Positions 15,883 to 23,923 of a stretch of 64,000 nucleotides of DNA are shown here, piece by piece (position 1 is the stretch's first letter; the number at the start of each line of letters is the position of its first letter). The translations under genes and the position numbers were made by a program. Under the pieces are notes generated by a model. It saw only the letters and a list, made by a program, of their open reading frames with translations, was not told the DNA's origin and made no database searches. The stretch covers positions 124,001 through 188,000 of the forward strand of contig WGNH01000008.1 of assembly GCA_016124665.1 (NCBI GenBank). The letters run 5' to 3'. This DNA is from Alphaproteobacteria bacterium. Its GTDB lineage: Bacteria > Pseudomonadota > Alphaproteobacteria > Caulobacterales > Maricaulaceae.

Positions 15883-16619
15883 GAATGGAGCTCCAGCTTC
15901 CGGGCTTTCAGGGCGTCATAATGCGGGCGGCTGGCCGCGACGGCGGGGCGCAGCATATCCGGCAGGTCGTGCGGGCTCGGCTGGGGTCGCTCGAAACCGG
16001 TGGAGGCCTCCACACGGTCATACCACCAGGGCGCCCAGACGCCATCACTCTGCCGCTTGCCGGCCGGCCAGGCCAGCATCGCGGCATCGAAGGGAATGTC
16101 GATGGCGGCGCAAAGCGCGCGCAGCATGGCTTCAGGATCGGCGAGCACATCCGCGCCCTCGATCACCGGCCAGGCCTGGCCGGTCAGCTGGCAGGCATAT
16201 TCGTAGAGCTCGGCCTGACGGACCGCCCCCAGATCATCGGCGGTCGCACCACCGGTGGCCGCGGCGAAACTGGCGGCGACCTCGGCCGGATCGCGGATCA
16301 GGAAAATGTGACGGCAGGCGGCCATCCAGTCGCGCGGGACATCGTCCAGCATGTGCTGGCACATATGTTTCTGGAAGAAGAGGGGCGCGCCATCAGGGGC
16401 CTCACCGGCACAGCGCGCGGCGATCTCGTCCGCGTCCAGCGGAACCGATTCCAGAATGGTGTCACGGCCGGGATGCTCCAGACCGGTCCTGACCAGGTAA
16501 GGCCCGTAGAAGGGCTCGTCCCAGACGGCGCAATCGGGGCGGTTTTCAAACGACCGCATGGTGGCCGTCGAGATATTGCGCGGGCCGGACCAGAGGCAGA
16601 TGCGGATCGTCTCCGTCAT
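15879..16619 (-). CDS. Sulfotransferase-like protein
   Basis: A 246-residue P-loop sulfotransferase-like protein. The 5'-phosphosulfate loop is LWSGPRNISTATMRSF near residues 9-24, and the 3'-phosphate motif is HIFLIRDPAEVAASF near residue 108. Related proteins occur beside class IV aminotransferases in many alpha- and gammaproteobacteria, but their sulfate acceptor is not known to me. The start at ATG 16619 overlaps the stop of the aminotransferase gene by four bases, and its own stop overlaps the next acetyltransferase start, so the genes are translationally coupled. Confidence 0.88.
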   Translation of the reverse strand: MTETIRICLWSGPRNISTATMRSFENRPDCAVWDEPFYGPYLVRTGLEHPGRDTILESVPLDADEIAARCAGEAPDGAPLFFQKHMCQHMLDDVPRDWMAACRHIFLIRDPAEVAASFAAATGGATADDLGAVRQAELYEYACQLTGQAWPVIEGADVLADPEAMLRALCAAIDIPFDAAMLAWPAGKRQSDGVWAPWWYDRVEASTGFERPQPSPHDLPDMLRPAVAASRPHYDALKARKLELHS

Positions 16620-17524
16620 TCTGCCTCTATTTTTTCGCGATAGAGCGCCTGCAGGTGCTCCACCATGGGGCCGCGGGTGTCGGAAATCCTGCGGCCATCG
16701 ACCTCGGTCACCGGGACGAGGCCGGCGAATGTGCCGGTGGTGAAGGCCTCGTCTGCGGAATAGACCTGTGTGAGGGTGAAGTTTTTCTCGAAGACCGGAA
16801 TGCCGGCCTGGCGGCAGATCTCGATGATCACGCCGCGCGTCACACCGCCCAGGCAGTAATCCCCCGTCGAGGTCCAGACCTCGCCCTTGCGGACGATGAA
16901 GAAGTGCGTCGAATTGCAGGTGGCAACAAAGCCGTGCGGGTCCAGCATCAGGGCTTCGTCCGCCCCGGCCTTGGTGGCCTGGATGCAGGCGGTAATGCAG
17001 TTGATCTTGGAGTGCGAGTTCAGCTTCTGATCCTGCACATCGGGATAGCCGCGCCGGACATGGACGGTGAAGAGGCGCAGGCCTTTTTCGGCGACCTTGG
17101 GGTCGGGCGTCTTCCATTCCGGCAGGATGACGATGGTGGCGGGCGATATGGTGACGCGGGGATCCTGATAGGGGGTGGCCTTCAGCCCGCGCGTGGTCAT
17201 CAGCCGGATATGGACGCCATCGCCATTCAGCATGTCATTGGCCTCCAGCGTGTCATAGAGCGCCCGGGTCAGTTCTTCCCGTGTCAGGCCGAGCTGATAA
17301 TCCAGCGCCTTGGCGCCTTCTTCCAGCCGGTCGAGATGCCGGTCCAGAAACGCGATTTTGCCCTTGTGAACGCGCAAGCCCTCCCAGACGCCATCGCCCA
17401 GTACAAAGCCGGAATCGAGCACCGAGACCTTCGCTTCGGCGCGCGGGTAGAGCTCGCCATTGATCCAGACCTTCACCGCCGCATTACGCGGATCGTCGAG
17501 ATAGGAGTGCGCGCCCTTGCCCAT
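16616..17524 (-). CDS. Class IV aminotransferase with atypical PLP pocket
   Basis: A 302-residue class IV (BCAT/D-amino acid transaminase/ADC lyase fold) PLP enzyme. SVLDSGFVLGDGVWEGLRV and the lysine in LNSHSKINCITAC (Lys173) that holds PLP are present, as is the late CLGGVTRGVIIEI phosphate-binding loop. Where branched-chain aminotransferases have Glu contacting the pyridine nitrogen (pattern SEGxGEN), this protein has GFVATCNSTHFF, i.e. Thr in place of Glu. It is therefore a divergent subfamily and should not be called IlvE. Coupled by one-base overlap with the hydratase upstream and four-base overlap with the sulfotransferase downstream. Confidence 0.88.
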   Translation of the reverse strand: MGKGAHSYLDDPRNAAVKVWINGELYPRAEAKVSVLDSGFVLGDGVWEGLRVHKGKIAFLDRHLDRLEEGAKALDYQLGLTREELTRALYDTLEANDMLNGDGVHIRLMTTRGLKATPYQDPRVTISPATIVILPEWKTPDPKVAEKGLRLFTVHVRRGYPDVQDQKLNSHSKINCITACIQATKAGADEALMLDPHGFVATCNSTHFFIVRKGEVWTSTGDYCLGGVTRGVIIEICRQAGIPVFEKNFTLTQVYSADEAFTTGTFAGLVPVTEVDGRRISDTRGPMVEHLQALYREKIEAE

Positions 17525-18300
17525 CAGCCGAATTTCGAGAAATCAGGCGCGCGGCGTTCCATGAAAGCGCCCACGGCCTCGGCAAATTCGGGCGAATGCA
17601 GCATTTCGGTAAAAATGCTGCCTTCGCGCTTCATCCGGTCCATGACCGGTTCTTCCGCGGTCATCATCAGCGCCTTGGCCTTGCGGACCGCGCCCGGTGA
17701 TTTGGCGGCGAGGGCCAGCGCTTTCTCGCGCACCTCGTTGGCGAGGCTGGCCGACGGGAAGATGCCGGTAATCAGGCCGGCCTCTTTCGCCCGGGCGGCG
17801 TCCCAGACGCTGCCCAGCATCAGGAGATCAGAGGCTGCCGCCCGTCCGAGGCGGGTAGGAAAGAGCAGGCTGGAAGCAAATTCCGGAGCCAGAGCCAGAT
17901 CCACAAAAGGTGTCTTGAAAACCGCATTTTCCGACGCCCATGCGAGGTCGCAATGCATCAGAAGTGTCGTTCCGATGCCGATGGCAAGGCCGTCGACCTC
18001 GGCGATGACCGGCTTTTGCGCGTTCATCAGCGCCCGCATGAAGCGTTCGACGGGCGGCGTCACCGTGCCGCCAAAATGCGGCGGAGCTTCCATGAAATCG
18101 ACAAGGTCATTGCCGGCGGTGAACAGGCCGGGCTGGCCGCCCAGCACGAAAACGCGCACATCCTTGTCCGCTTCGCCGGTCTCGATGGCTTCGGCGGCCG
18201 CGGTATACATTTCGCGCAAGAGAGCGTTTTTCTTTTGCGGCCGGTTCCAGCGGATGGTGCGGACACCTTCAGACGTTTCGACCGTGACGAGATCACTCAT
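17524..18300 (-). CDS. Enoyl-CoA hydratase/isomerase family protein
   Basis: A 258-residue crotonase-fold enzyme acting on acyl-CoA esters. The oxyanion-hole regions are KKNALLREMY (first) and VDGLAIGIGTTLLMHCDLAW (second), followed by PFVDLALAPEFASS. The ATG at 18300 is chosen; a longer frame upstream has no support and would enter the MarR spacer. The substrate is not evident; the LALAPEFASS pattern resembles isomerase or PaaG-type members. It is second in an operon after a MarR regulator (71-base spacer) and overlaps the aminotransferase gene by one base. Confidence 0.92.
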   Translation of the reverse strand: MSDLVTVETSEGVRTIRWNRPQKKNALLREMYTAAAEAIETGEADKDVRVFVLGGQPGLFTAGNDLVDFMEAPPHFGGTVTPPVERFMRALMNAQKPVIAEVDGLAIGIGTTLLMHCDLAWASENAVFKTPFVDLALAPEFASSLLFPTRLGRAAASDLLMLGSVWDAARAKEAGLITGIFPSASLANEVREKALALAAKSPGAVRKAKALMMTAEEPVMDRMKREGSIFTEMLHSPEFAEAVGAFMERRAPDFSKFG

Positions 18301-18371
18301 GAGGCACTCCGTTACTGTTGCCAGCGGCATGTGTAGGCAGATATCGGGCCCGAATCCAGTTCGCGTAGACG

Positions 18372-18806
18372 TCAACTTTCCGCGATAACAATCCGGGTAA
18401 AGGCATCATGGAGGATGTCGGAAACCTCGTCTCCGAGGCGCGCTTCCAGACCCGCATTCAAATCGCGCAGGACGATATCGGCGCGCTCGGCCGCCTCGCT
18501 GCCCTCGGCGGTGAGAGCAACCATGGCCCCGCGGCCGTCGGTCTGATCGGTGGTTTTCGTGACCAGTCCGGCCTTGACCATGCGGTCCACCAGGCCGGTG
18601 ACGGCGGGCGGGTTCAACGACAATGTCTTGCTGAGGCTGCCCATGCGGCGCTGGCCGCGGCGCAAGAGAAGAAACAGCACGCCGGCCTGGGCGGCGGAGA
18701 CGCCGGCGTCGGCTTTCAGGCGCTTGTCGGCCTCCCGGTTCAGGCGGCGGGCGGCAATCTCGATCAACAGGAATAATCGCCGGTCAACGGCACGGATTCT
18801 GGCCAT
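18372..18806 (-). CDS. MarR family transcriptional regulator
   Basis: A 144-residue MarR-type winged helix regulator. The recognition helix is in LNPPAVTGLVDRMVKAGLV, followed by the wing (TTDQTDGRGAMVALTAEG) and a C-terminal dimerisation helix. It is the first gene of the operon with the enoyl-CoA hydratase, aminotransferase, sulfotransferase-like protein and acetyltransferase, and likely controls it. An imperfect dyad CGAAT-N10-ATTCG upstream (18809-18828) could be its operator. Confidence 0.9.
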   Translation of the reverse strand: MARIRAVDRRLFLLIEIAARRLNREADKRLKADAGVSAAQAGVLFLLLRRGQRRMGSLSKTLSLNPPAVTGLVDRMVKAGLVTKTTDQTDGRGAMVALTAEGSEAAERADIVLRDLNAGLEARLGDEVSDILHDAFTRIVIAES

Positions 18807-18853
18807 TTCGAATGTTTGGGCCGATTCGTTCGTTTCCGAAAGAAACCGGGCCT

Positions 18854-18885
18854 AAAAAAGGGCCGGGCTATTTTGAGCCCGGCCC
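18854..18885 (-). terminator. Rho-independent terminator of the M16 peptidase operon
   Basis: A ten-base-pair perfect GC-rich stem (18860-18869 with 18876-18885, loop of six) followed on the minus strand by six T residues (18859-18854). It lies 19 bases beyond the stop of the gene at 18904 and sits between that gene and marR. Confidence 0.9.
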
Positions 18886-18903
18886 TTCGCTCAGTCCGTT
18901 TGC

Positions 18904-20322
18904 CTATTCTTCTTCGGTAATGAATTCGGCATCGGCAAATTGCGGGAAGGCCTGCAGGCCTTCGCCGATCGTGGCGAGGTCGCCGACCACCACGACCACC
19001 ATATTGTCAGGTTGCAGATATTCCGCGGCAACAGCGGATATATCGCCATTGGACACCGAGTTGATGCGGTCGACATAGGTTTCGAGATAATCCTGCGGCA
19101 GATCGAAGAAATCCCGGTTGGAGATCTGCGCGATCAGCCCGCCCGTCGAGGCATTCTGCAAGATGAAGAGGCCGGAGAGCCAGTTGCGCATGCCGCCGGC
19201 TTCTTCCTCGCCCGGCGGTGTCAGCTGCAGGGTCTGGATCTCGCTGAAAATCTCGGCAAAGGCCTCGACCGTATTGGGCGTGCTGATGTCCGCATTGAAG
19301 GTCCAGTAGGACGAGCCCAGGCGGTTGGTGACGCCCGATCCCGGTGAATAGGTCCAGCCATGTTCCTCGCGCAGATTGCTGGTGAGGCGGGAGGTGAAAG
19401 AGCCGCCGAGGATCGCATTCATCACCGTCATCCGGTAGGCGTCTTCGGTGCCGATCGGTGCCACCGGATAGCCCAGCCGCACCGTGGCCTGGGGCGCGCC
19501 GGGCCGGTCGATCAGCTGGACCACCGGACCGCCGCGGATTTGCGCAGGCGGAACGTCGGGTTCGGGACCGGCTTCCCAGTCTCCGAAGGCGTCACGGATC
19601 GCGGCTTCCATGGCGGCATGGTCGAACCGGCCGGCCACATAGATGCGGGTCCGGGCGGCGCCGTAATTCGCATCATAGAATTCACGCACCTGGTCCAGCG
19701 TGTAGGAATCCATCTGGCCGACATCGGGCAGGCCCTGACCATAGGGGTGATCCTCCCCATAGAGCAGGGCGGCATAGGCTTCCGATGCGACCGGGCCCGG
19801 CTGTGAGCGGGCGACGGTCATATTGCGGATCTGCGATTGCAGAATGCGGTTGAATTCGGATTCCGGAAAATCGGGCTGACGGATGACGGTGGCCATCCGG
19901 GCGATGGCTTCGGGACCGAATTCGGACAGGACATTCGCCGAGAAGCCGGTCGTGTGCATGCCGACGCCGACATTCATGTCACCGCCCATGGAGGCAAAGG
20001 CGCGGGCGATGGATTCCGGGGATTTCCCGCCTGCGCCTTCTTCCATCATGGCGCCGACGACATCGGCCATATAGGTGTTTTCGCCATCAAAGACGTTTCC
20101 GGCCAGCACCTGGACCGAGATATTCACCTTCGGTGCCAGGCCGAAATCGATGAAGGTGATCTCGAGGCCGTTATCGAGTCCGATCGTGGTGGTTTCGGGC
20201 AGCTCGAAGTCCGGAGCGGGCCCGATGTCCGGGCGCGGCAGGGCTTGCGAGAACACCGGCGCGGCCGTGAGGACCGCGGCGGCGGCTGCCATCAGAATGG
20301 TATTTGATCTCAACATCGTCAT
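18904..20322 (-). CDS. M16 family peptidase-like subunit without active-site motif
   Basis: A 472-residue exported M16 (pitrilysin/processing peptidase) protein with a signal peptide (about 1-26, ending APVFSQ). It has both M16 domains, including the C-terminal substrate-binding region APQATVRLGYPV. The zinc motif HxxEH is missing: the aligned place reads YMADVVGAMMEEGAGG. Such inactive subunits pair with an active one, here the gene immediately upstream (20333-21757), like the mitochondrial processing peptidase alpha/beta pair. It ends at a strong terminator. Spacing to the partner is ten bases. Confidence 0.92.
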   Translation of the reverse strand: MTMLRSNTILMAAAAAVLTAAPVFSQALPRPDIGPAPDFELPETTTIGLDNGLEITFIDFGLAPKVNISVQVLAGNVFDGENTYMADVVGAMMEEGAGGKSPESIARAFASMGGDMNVGVGMHTTGFSANVLSEFGPEAIARMATVIRQPDFPESEFNRILQSQIRNMTVARSQPGPVASEAYAALLYGEDHPYGQGLPDVGQMDSYTLDQVREFYDANYGAARTRIYVAGRFDHAAMEAAIRDAFGDWEAGPEPDVPPAQIRGGPVVQLIDRPGAPQATVRLGYPVAPIGTEDAYRMTVMNAILGGSFTSRLTSNLREEHGWTYSPGSGVTNRLGSSYWTFNADISTPNTVEAFAEIFSEIQTLQLTPPGEEEAGGMRNWLSGLFILQNASTGGLIAQISNRDFFDLPQDYLETYVDRINSVSNGDISAVAAEYLQPDNMVVVVVGDLATIGEGLQAFPQFADAEFITEEE

Positions 20323-20332
20323 ATCCTCCAGA

Positions 20333-21757
20333 TCACTCTTCGCCGCTCATGGTGCCATCCGGGTCAGGAATGACCCGCAGCACCGAGCGGTTGGTGGGAC
20401 GCAGATATTCCTGCGCGGTCGCCAGAACGAGTTCCGGTGTGACCTGATCAAAGCCTTCCTCGATGCGGTTGATGCGCGTGGGATCATCATCGAACATGGC
20501 GAACACCGCGAGCAGATCGGCCAGGCCGAAGCGCGAGGAGGAATCGACAATATTGTAGAATTGCGACCGCAATTTCGTGATCGCCCGGTCCAGCTGTTCC
20601 TGGCTGATCTCTTCGGTGCGCAGCCCCTCGATGACCTCATCGACGTCGGCCATGATCACTTCATGGTCGTATTCATCGCCATGGATCATGCCGGCGGACC
20701 AGAGCATCGGACCATTGTAATTATACATGTTGCCAAGAAGGTTGATGCCGCCAAACACGCTGGAGGCATAGCCTTCCTCGTTGACGATGCGCTGGTTCAA
20801 GAGGCTGTCATCGCCCTGGACCAGAATCTGGTCGAGCACTGCCATGGCATAGTATTCCGGCGTGCCGCGTTCCGGCATATGATAGCCGAATCCGAGCGCC
20901 GGTTGCGGGGCGAGACGGTCATAGATCTCGCCGAATTTCTCTTCTTCCTGGCGCGGTTCGGAAATGTCGATCTCCGGCAGGGGCGGGCCGGGTTCGATAT
21001 TGCCGAAATTGGCCTCGATCCAGCCGAGCGTCTCGTCATAGTCAATGTCGCCGACGACGACCATGACGGCATTGTTCACCGCATAATAAGTGTCGAAGAA
21101 GGCCTGGACATCGTCCAGTGTTGCGGCGCGGAGATCCTCCAGATCGCCATAGAAATTGTGCGCATTGTGCCAGTTTTCATTGGCCAGCATGGGCAGATCG
21201 ATCCAGATCCAGCCGCCATAGGGCTGGTTGATGACATTCACCAGCACTTCGTTTTCGACGACCCCGCCCTGGGCGGCCAGGTTTTCCTCGTCAATGATGG
21301 GGCGCGCCATGCGGTCGGCCTCGGCCCAGATGACGGCTTCCAGCGCATTCCGCGGCACGACCTCGAAATAGTTGGTGAAATCGAAACGCGTCGAGCCGTT
21401 CTGAACGCCGCCGGCATTATAGATGAGATTGGTCATCGTGCCGCCGGGCAGGTTTTCCGACCCCTCGAACATCAGATGCTCGAAGAGGTGGGCAAATCCG
21501 GTGCGGCCGCGCGGCTCGTTGCGGAAACCGACGCCGTAATAGACCGCCACGGTCGCGGTCGGCACGGAGGCATCGCGCGACAGGACGACCCGCAAGCCAT
21601 TGTCCAGCGTGTGATATTGCACATCCACCTGGATGCCCGAAACGGTGCTGTCGGTCTGTGTGTGGTCCGTCGTGGTATCGGTGTCCGGTGGGGTCACCGG
21701 TTCGCTGCAGGCAAACAGCGCAGCGGCTCCCAATACGGCCAAAAGCCGGTTTACCAT
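20333..21757 (-). CDS. M16 family zinc peptidase, lipoprotein
   Basis: A 474-residue M16 metalloprotease with an intact HxxEH site (HLFEH at 90-94) and the downstream zinc Glu region (NEVLVNV, about 165-175). The signal sequence ends in lipobox LFAC with the lipidated Cys at 17, so the protein is anchored to the envelope; an unstructured Thr/Asp linker follows. Together with the motif-less partner it probably forms a heterodimer that degrades small periplasmic peptides. First gene of the two-gene operon. Confidence 0.94.
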   Translation of the reverse strand: MVNRLLAVLGAAALFACSEPVTPPDTDTTTDHTQTDSTVSGIQVDVQYHTLDNGLRVVLSRDASVPTATVAVYYGVGFRNEPRGRTGFAHLFEHLMFEGSENLPGGTMTNLIYNAGGVQNGSTRFDFTNYFEVVPRNALEAVIWAEADRMARPIIDEENLAAQGGVVENEVLVNVINQPYGGWIWIDLPMLANENWHNAHNFYGDLEDLRAATLDDVQAFFDTYYAVNNAVMVVVGDIDYDETLGWIEANFGNIEPGPPLPEIDISEPRQEEEKFGEIYDRLAPQPALGFGYHMPERGTPEYYAMAVLDQILVQGDDSLLNQRIVNEEGYASSVFGGINLLGNMYNYNGPMLWSAGMIHGDEYDHEVIMADVDEVIEGLRTEEISQEQLDRAITKLRSQFYNIVDSSSRFGLADLLAVFAMFDDDPTRINRIEEGFDQVTPELVLATAQEYLRPTNRSVLRVIPDPDGTMSGEE

Positions 21758-21829
21758 AAATCGCCTCCCTCAATTCGCGCCGCTTCTGGCGCAAGTTTCA
21801 CGCTATCCCGCCACGTTGCGCGGCAAAGG

Positions 21830-22756
21830 TCAAATGAACGAACAGACAAGAAAGGCCGCTGCCAGCAGGAGGCCGGTTGTCCGGTTGCTGCGGAACACGG
21901 CCAGGCAGGCCCGCCCGTCTTCCGGATCGACCTTGCGGATCTGGTCGAACAAGTGAAAGGTGAAAGGCAGGAGGGCCAGCGCGAACCACACAGGCGCGCC
22001 GGCGAGCACGCCCGCGAGAGCGGCAAGCGCTGCGGTGAGCCCGTAAAACCCCCACAGCCAGAGATGCAGATGGGTCTGCAGGGCCCGGGCGGTGGATTTG
22101 ACGCCGACGAGCGCGTCATCCTCCCTGTCCTGACAAGCATAGATGGTGTCATAGCCGATCGTCCAGAACACGCTGGATGCATAGAGAAGCAGCATGGGCG
22201 CATCGATCCGGCCGGCAATGGCGGCATATCCGACCAGCACACCCCAGTTGAAGGTCAGTCCCAGCCAGGCTTGCGGCCACCAGGTGATGCGCTTCATGAA
22301 CGGATAGGCGGCGACCAGCACCAGCGATCCGAGTGCTATCCAGATGGCCAGCGGCGGCAATTGCATCAGGATGACAAAGCCGGTGAGGCATTGGGCCAGC
22401 AGGAACAGCCAGGCCGAACGGACAGAGATCGTGCCCGCCGCCAGCGGCCGGTCGGCGGTGCGCGCGACGCGGCGGTCGAGATCGCGGTCGACGATATCAT
22501 TATAGGTACAGCCGGCGCCGCGCATGGCGATGGCGCCGATGGCGAATAATACGGCGAGGCCGAGATCGCTCCATTGCGGAGTAAGGCCGCTGCCGAGACG
22601 GGCGAGCAGCAGGCCGGTCCAGCAGGGAATCGCCAGCAGCCAGAATCCCACGGGCCGGTCATAGCGGGCGAGCCGCAGGAACGGCCGGAACCGGTCCGGG
22701 GCATGATCCACCCAGCTTTTCGGGAGGCTGTCCGCCACCCGCCGATCCGATTGCAT
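21830..22756 (-). CDS. ubiA: 4-hydroxybenzoate polyprenyltransferase
   Basis: A 308-residue UbiA prenyltransferase with eight to nine helices, transferring the polyprenyl chain to 4-hydroxybenzoate in ubiquinone synthesis. The first Asp-rich motif is YNDIVDRDLDRR (NDxxDxxxD at 86-94), the second is YACQDREDD. Start is uncertain among ATGs at 22762 and 22756; I give 22756, and frames further upstream would run into rsmE. Divergent from rsmE across about 80 bases. Its partner enzyme UbiD is at 12318-13820. Confidence 0.94.
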   Translation of the reverse strand: MQSDRRVADSLPKSWVDHAPDRFRPFLRLARYDRPVGFWLLAIPCWTGLLLARLGSGLTPQWSDLGLAVLFAIGAIAMRGAGCTYNDIVDRDLDRRVARTADRPLAAGTISVRSAWLFLLAQCLTGFVILMQLPPLAIWIALGSLVLVAAYPFMKRITWWPQAWLGLTFNWGVLVGYAAIAGRIDAPMLLLYASSVFWTIGYDTIYACQDREDDALVGVKSTARALQTHLHLWLWGFYGLTAALAALAGVLAGAPVWFALALLPFTFHLFDQIRKVDPEDGRACLAVFRSNRTTGLLLAAAFLVCSFI

Positions 22757-22838
22757 AACCATGCGCCCAATCTGCCCTGATCCGGCAAAGCCGGGCAAGA
22801 GAGTTGACGCCGCAGCTGCACATGCGTACCGGCAAGGC

Positions 22839-23585
22839 ATGACAGACCCGCGCCTATATTGCGGCGATCCGCTGCGCGCTTCGGACGAGATCAGGCTCGG
22901 CCGTGATGAGAGCCATTACCTGGTCTCCGTCATGCGCCGTCAGGCCGGTGATAGTGTCAGGCTTTTCAATGCGCAGGACGGGGAATGGCGCGCTGTCATC
23001 CTGACCGCCGACCGCAAGGGCACGGTCCTGCGGTCCGAAGAAAAGCTGCGCGCTGCGCAGGGCGTCCCGGATCTCGATCTGCTGTTCGCGCCGGTCAAGA
23101 AAGCGCGGACCGATTTCATTGTGGAAAAAGCCACGGAACTCGGCGTGCGCCGGATCCGCCCGGTGCTGACCCGCCGGACCATTGCCGACAAGGTCCGAAT
23201 CGACCGGCGGGCGGCGCTGGCACGGGAGGCGGGCGAGCAGACCGAGCGGTTTGACCTGCCGGAGATTTTTGAAGCTGAAAAACTTTCGGCCATTCTGGAT
23301 ACTTGGCCGGCTGACCGCGTCCTGATCTTTTGCGACGAGGCGGGGGATGCGCTGCCCATGGCGGAGGGCTTGCGGGGCCGCGGCACCGGCAAGGCCGCCA
23401 TACTGATCGGGCCGGAAGGCGGGTTCACACCCGAAGAGCGTGACCGCATCCGCAGCCTGCCTGCCGCGATGCCGGTCAGCCTGGGGCCGCGTATCTTGCG
23501 GGCGGATACGGCTGTGGCAGCGGCCCTGACACTCTGGCAAAGCGGTTGCGGGGACTGGGCCGGGCACGCACAAGCGCGTGATTGA
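22839..23585 (+). CDS. rsmE: 16S rRNA m3U1498 methyltransferase RsmE
   Basis: A 248-residue RsmE, which methylates N3 of U1498 in 16S rRNA using SAM. The PUA-like N-terminal domain (RLGRDESHYLVSVMRRQAGD) is followed by the SPOUT methyltransferase domain with KKARTDFIVEKATELGV, the knot motif IGPEGGFTPEE and LGPRILRADTA. Start ATG at 22839. Divergent from ubiA. In many alphaproteobacteria ubiA, rsmE and gshA are neighbours, as here, with the 266-bp palindrome inserted between rsmE and gshA. Confidence 0.95.
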   Translation: MTDPRLYCGDPLRASDEIRLGRDESHYLVSVMRRQAGDSVRLFNAQDGEWRAVILTADRKGTVLRSEEKLRAAQGVPDLDLLFAPVKKARTDFIVEKATELGVRRIRPVLTRRTIADKVRIDRRAALAREAGEQTERFDLPEIFEAEKLSAILDTWPADRVLIFCDEAGDALPMAEGLRGRGTGKAAILIGPEGGFTPEERDRIRSLPAAMPVSLGPRILRADTAVAAALTLWQSGCGDWAGHAQARD

Positions 23586-23626
23586 TGCGTATCCCGCCTT
23601 GCCGACGGGATGCGGGCTGACTACCT

Positions 23627-23892
23627 AGGGCCAGGACCTGCTAATTTGACTGGAATGGCGGCTGCGATGACAAGAGATGCGAGGAAAAGCCCGAAGGGCG
23701 GGGCCGTTCCCCCGGTCAAGGGCTTTGACAAAGCAGGTCGAGGTCAGCGTGGCCGTCCTTCGGACCGGGCTGATTTGCACGGGCTACTATGTCGCAAACC
23801 CTTGAAAGGCATTGGCCTTCCGGCGGGCTTGCTCCTTGTATCCGCACAAATCCGCTCCGGCCATTTCAGTCAAATTAGCAGGTCCTGGCCCT
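23627..23892. repeat. 266-bp imperfect palindrome with perfect 26-bp ends
   Basis: The ends (23627-23652 and 23867-23892) are exact reverse complements over 26 bases, beginning AGGGCCAGGACC. The symmetry continues inward with mismatches and small indels to an apex GTCC-TTC-GGAC at 23755-23765, which is the exact midpoint, so the whole unit can fold into one long hairpin. No gene is inside. It fills most of the 338-base gap between rsmE and gshA and ends 31 bases before the gshA start. It resembles a palindromic repeat or MITE-like element; no target-site duplication is obvious at its borders, and no second copy is in the window. Confidence 0.9.
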
Positions 23893-23923
23893 GTGCAAAA
23901 AGGGCAAGGGGAGCGGCAAGCTT

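Noticed and set aside
15879-17117. A 412-residue frame joining the sulfotransferase with part of the aminotransferase region
   Set aside because: The first 166 residues are the aminotransferase gene read in the wrong register; the true sulfotransferase starts at 16619.
16616-17524. Calling the aminotransferase IlvE
   Set aside because: The PLP-nitrogen Glu is replaced and the operon partners are not those of branched-chain amino acid synthesis.
20075-22549. An 824-residue open frame on the plus strand
   Set aside because: It is antisense to the two M16 genes and ubiA, all with clear motifs. Long antisense frames are common in GC-rich DNA with strong codon bias; its sequence shows no domain.
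23627-23892. The palindrome as an insertion sequence
   Set aside because: No transposase frame inside and no target duplication visible, so it is called a repeat only.
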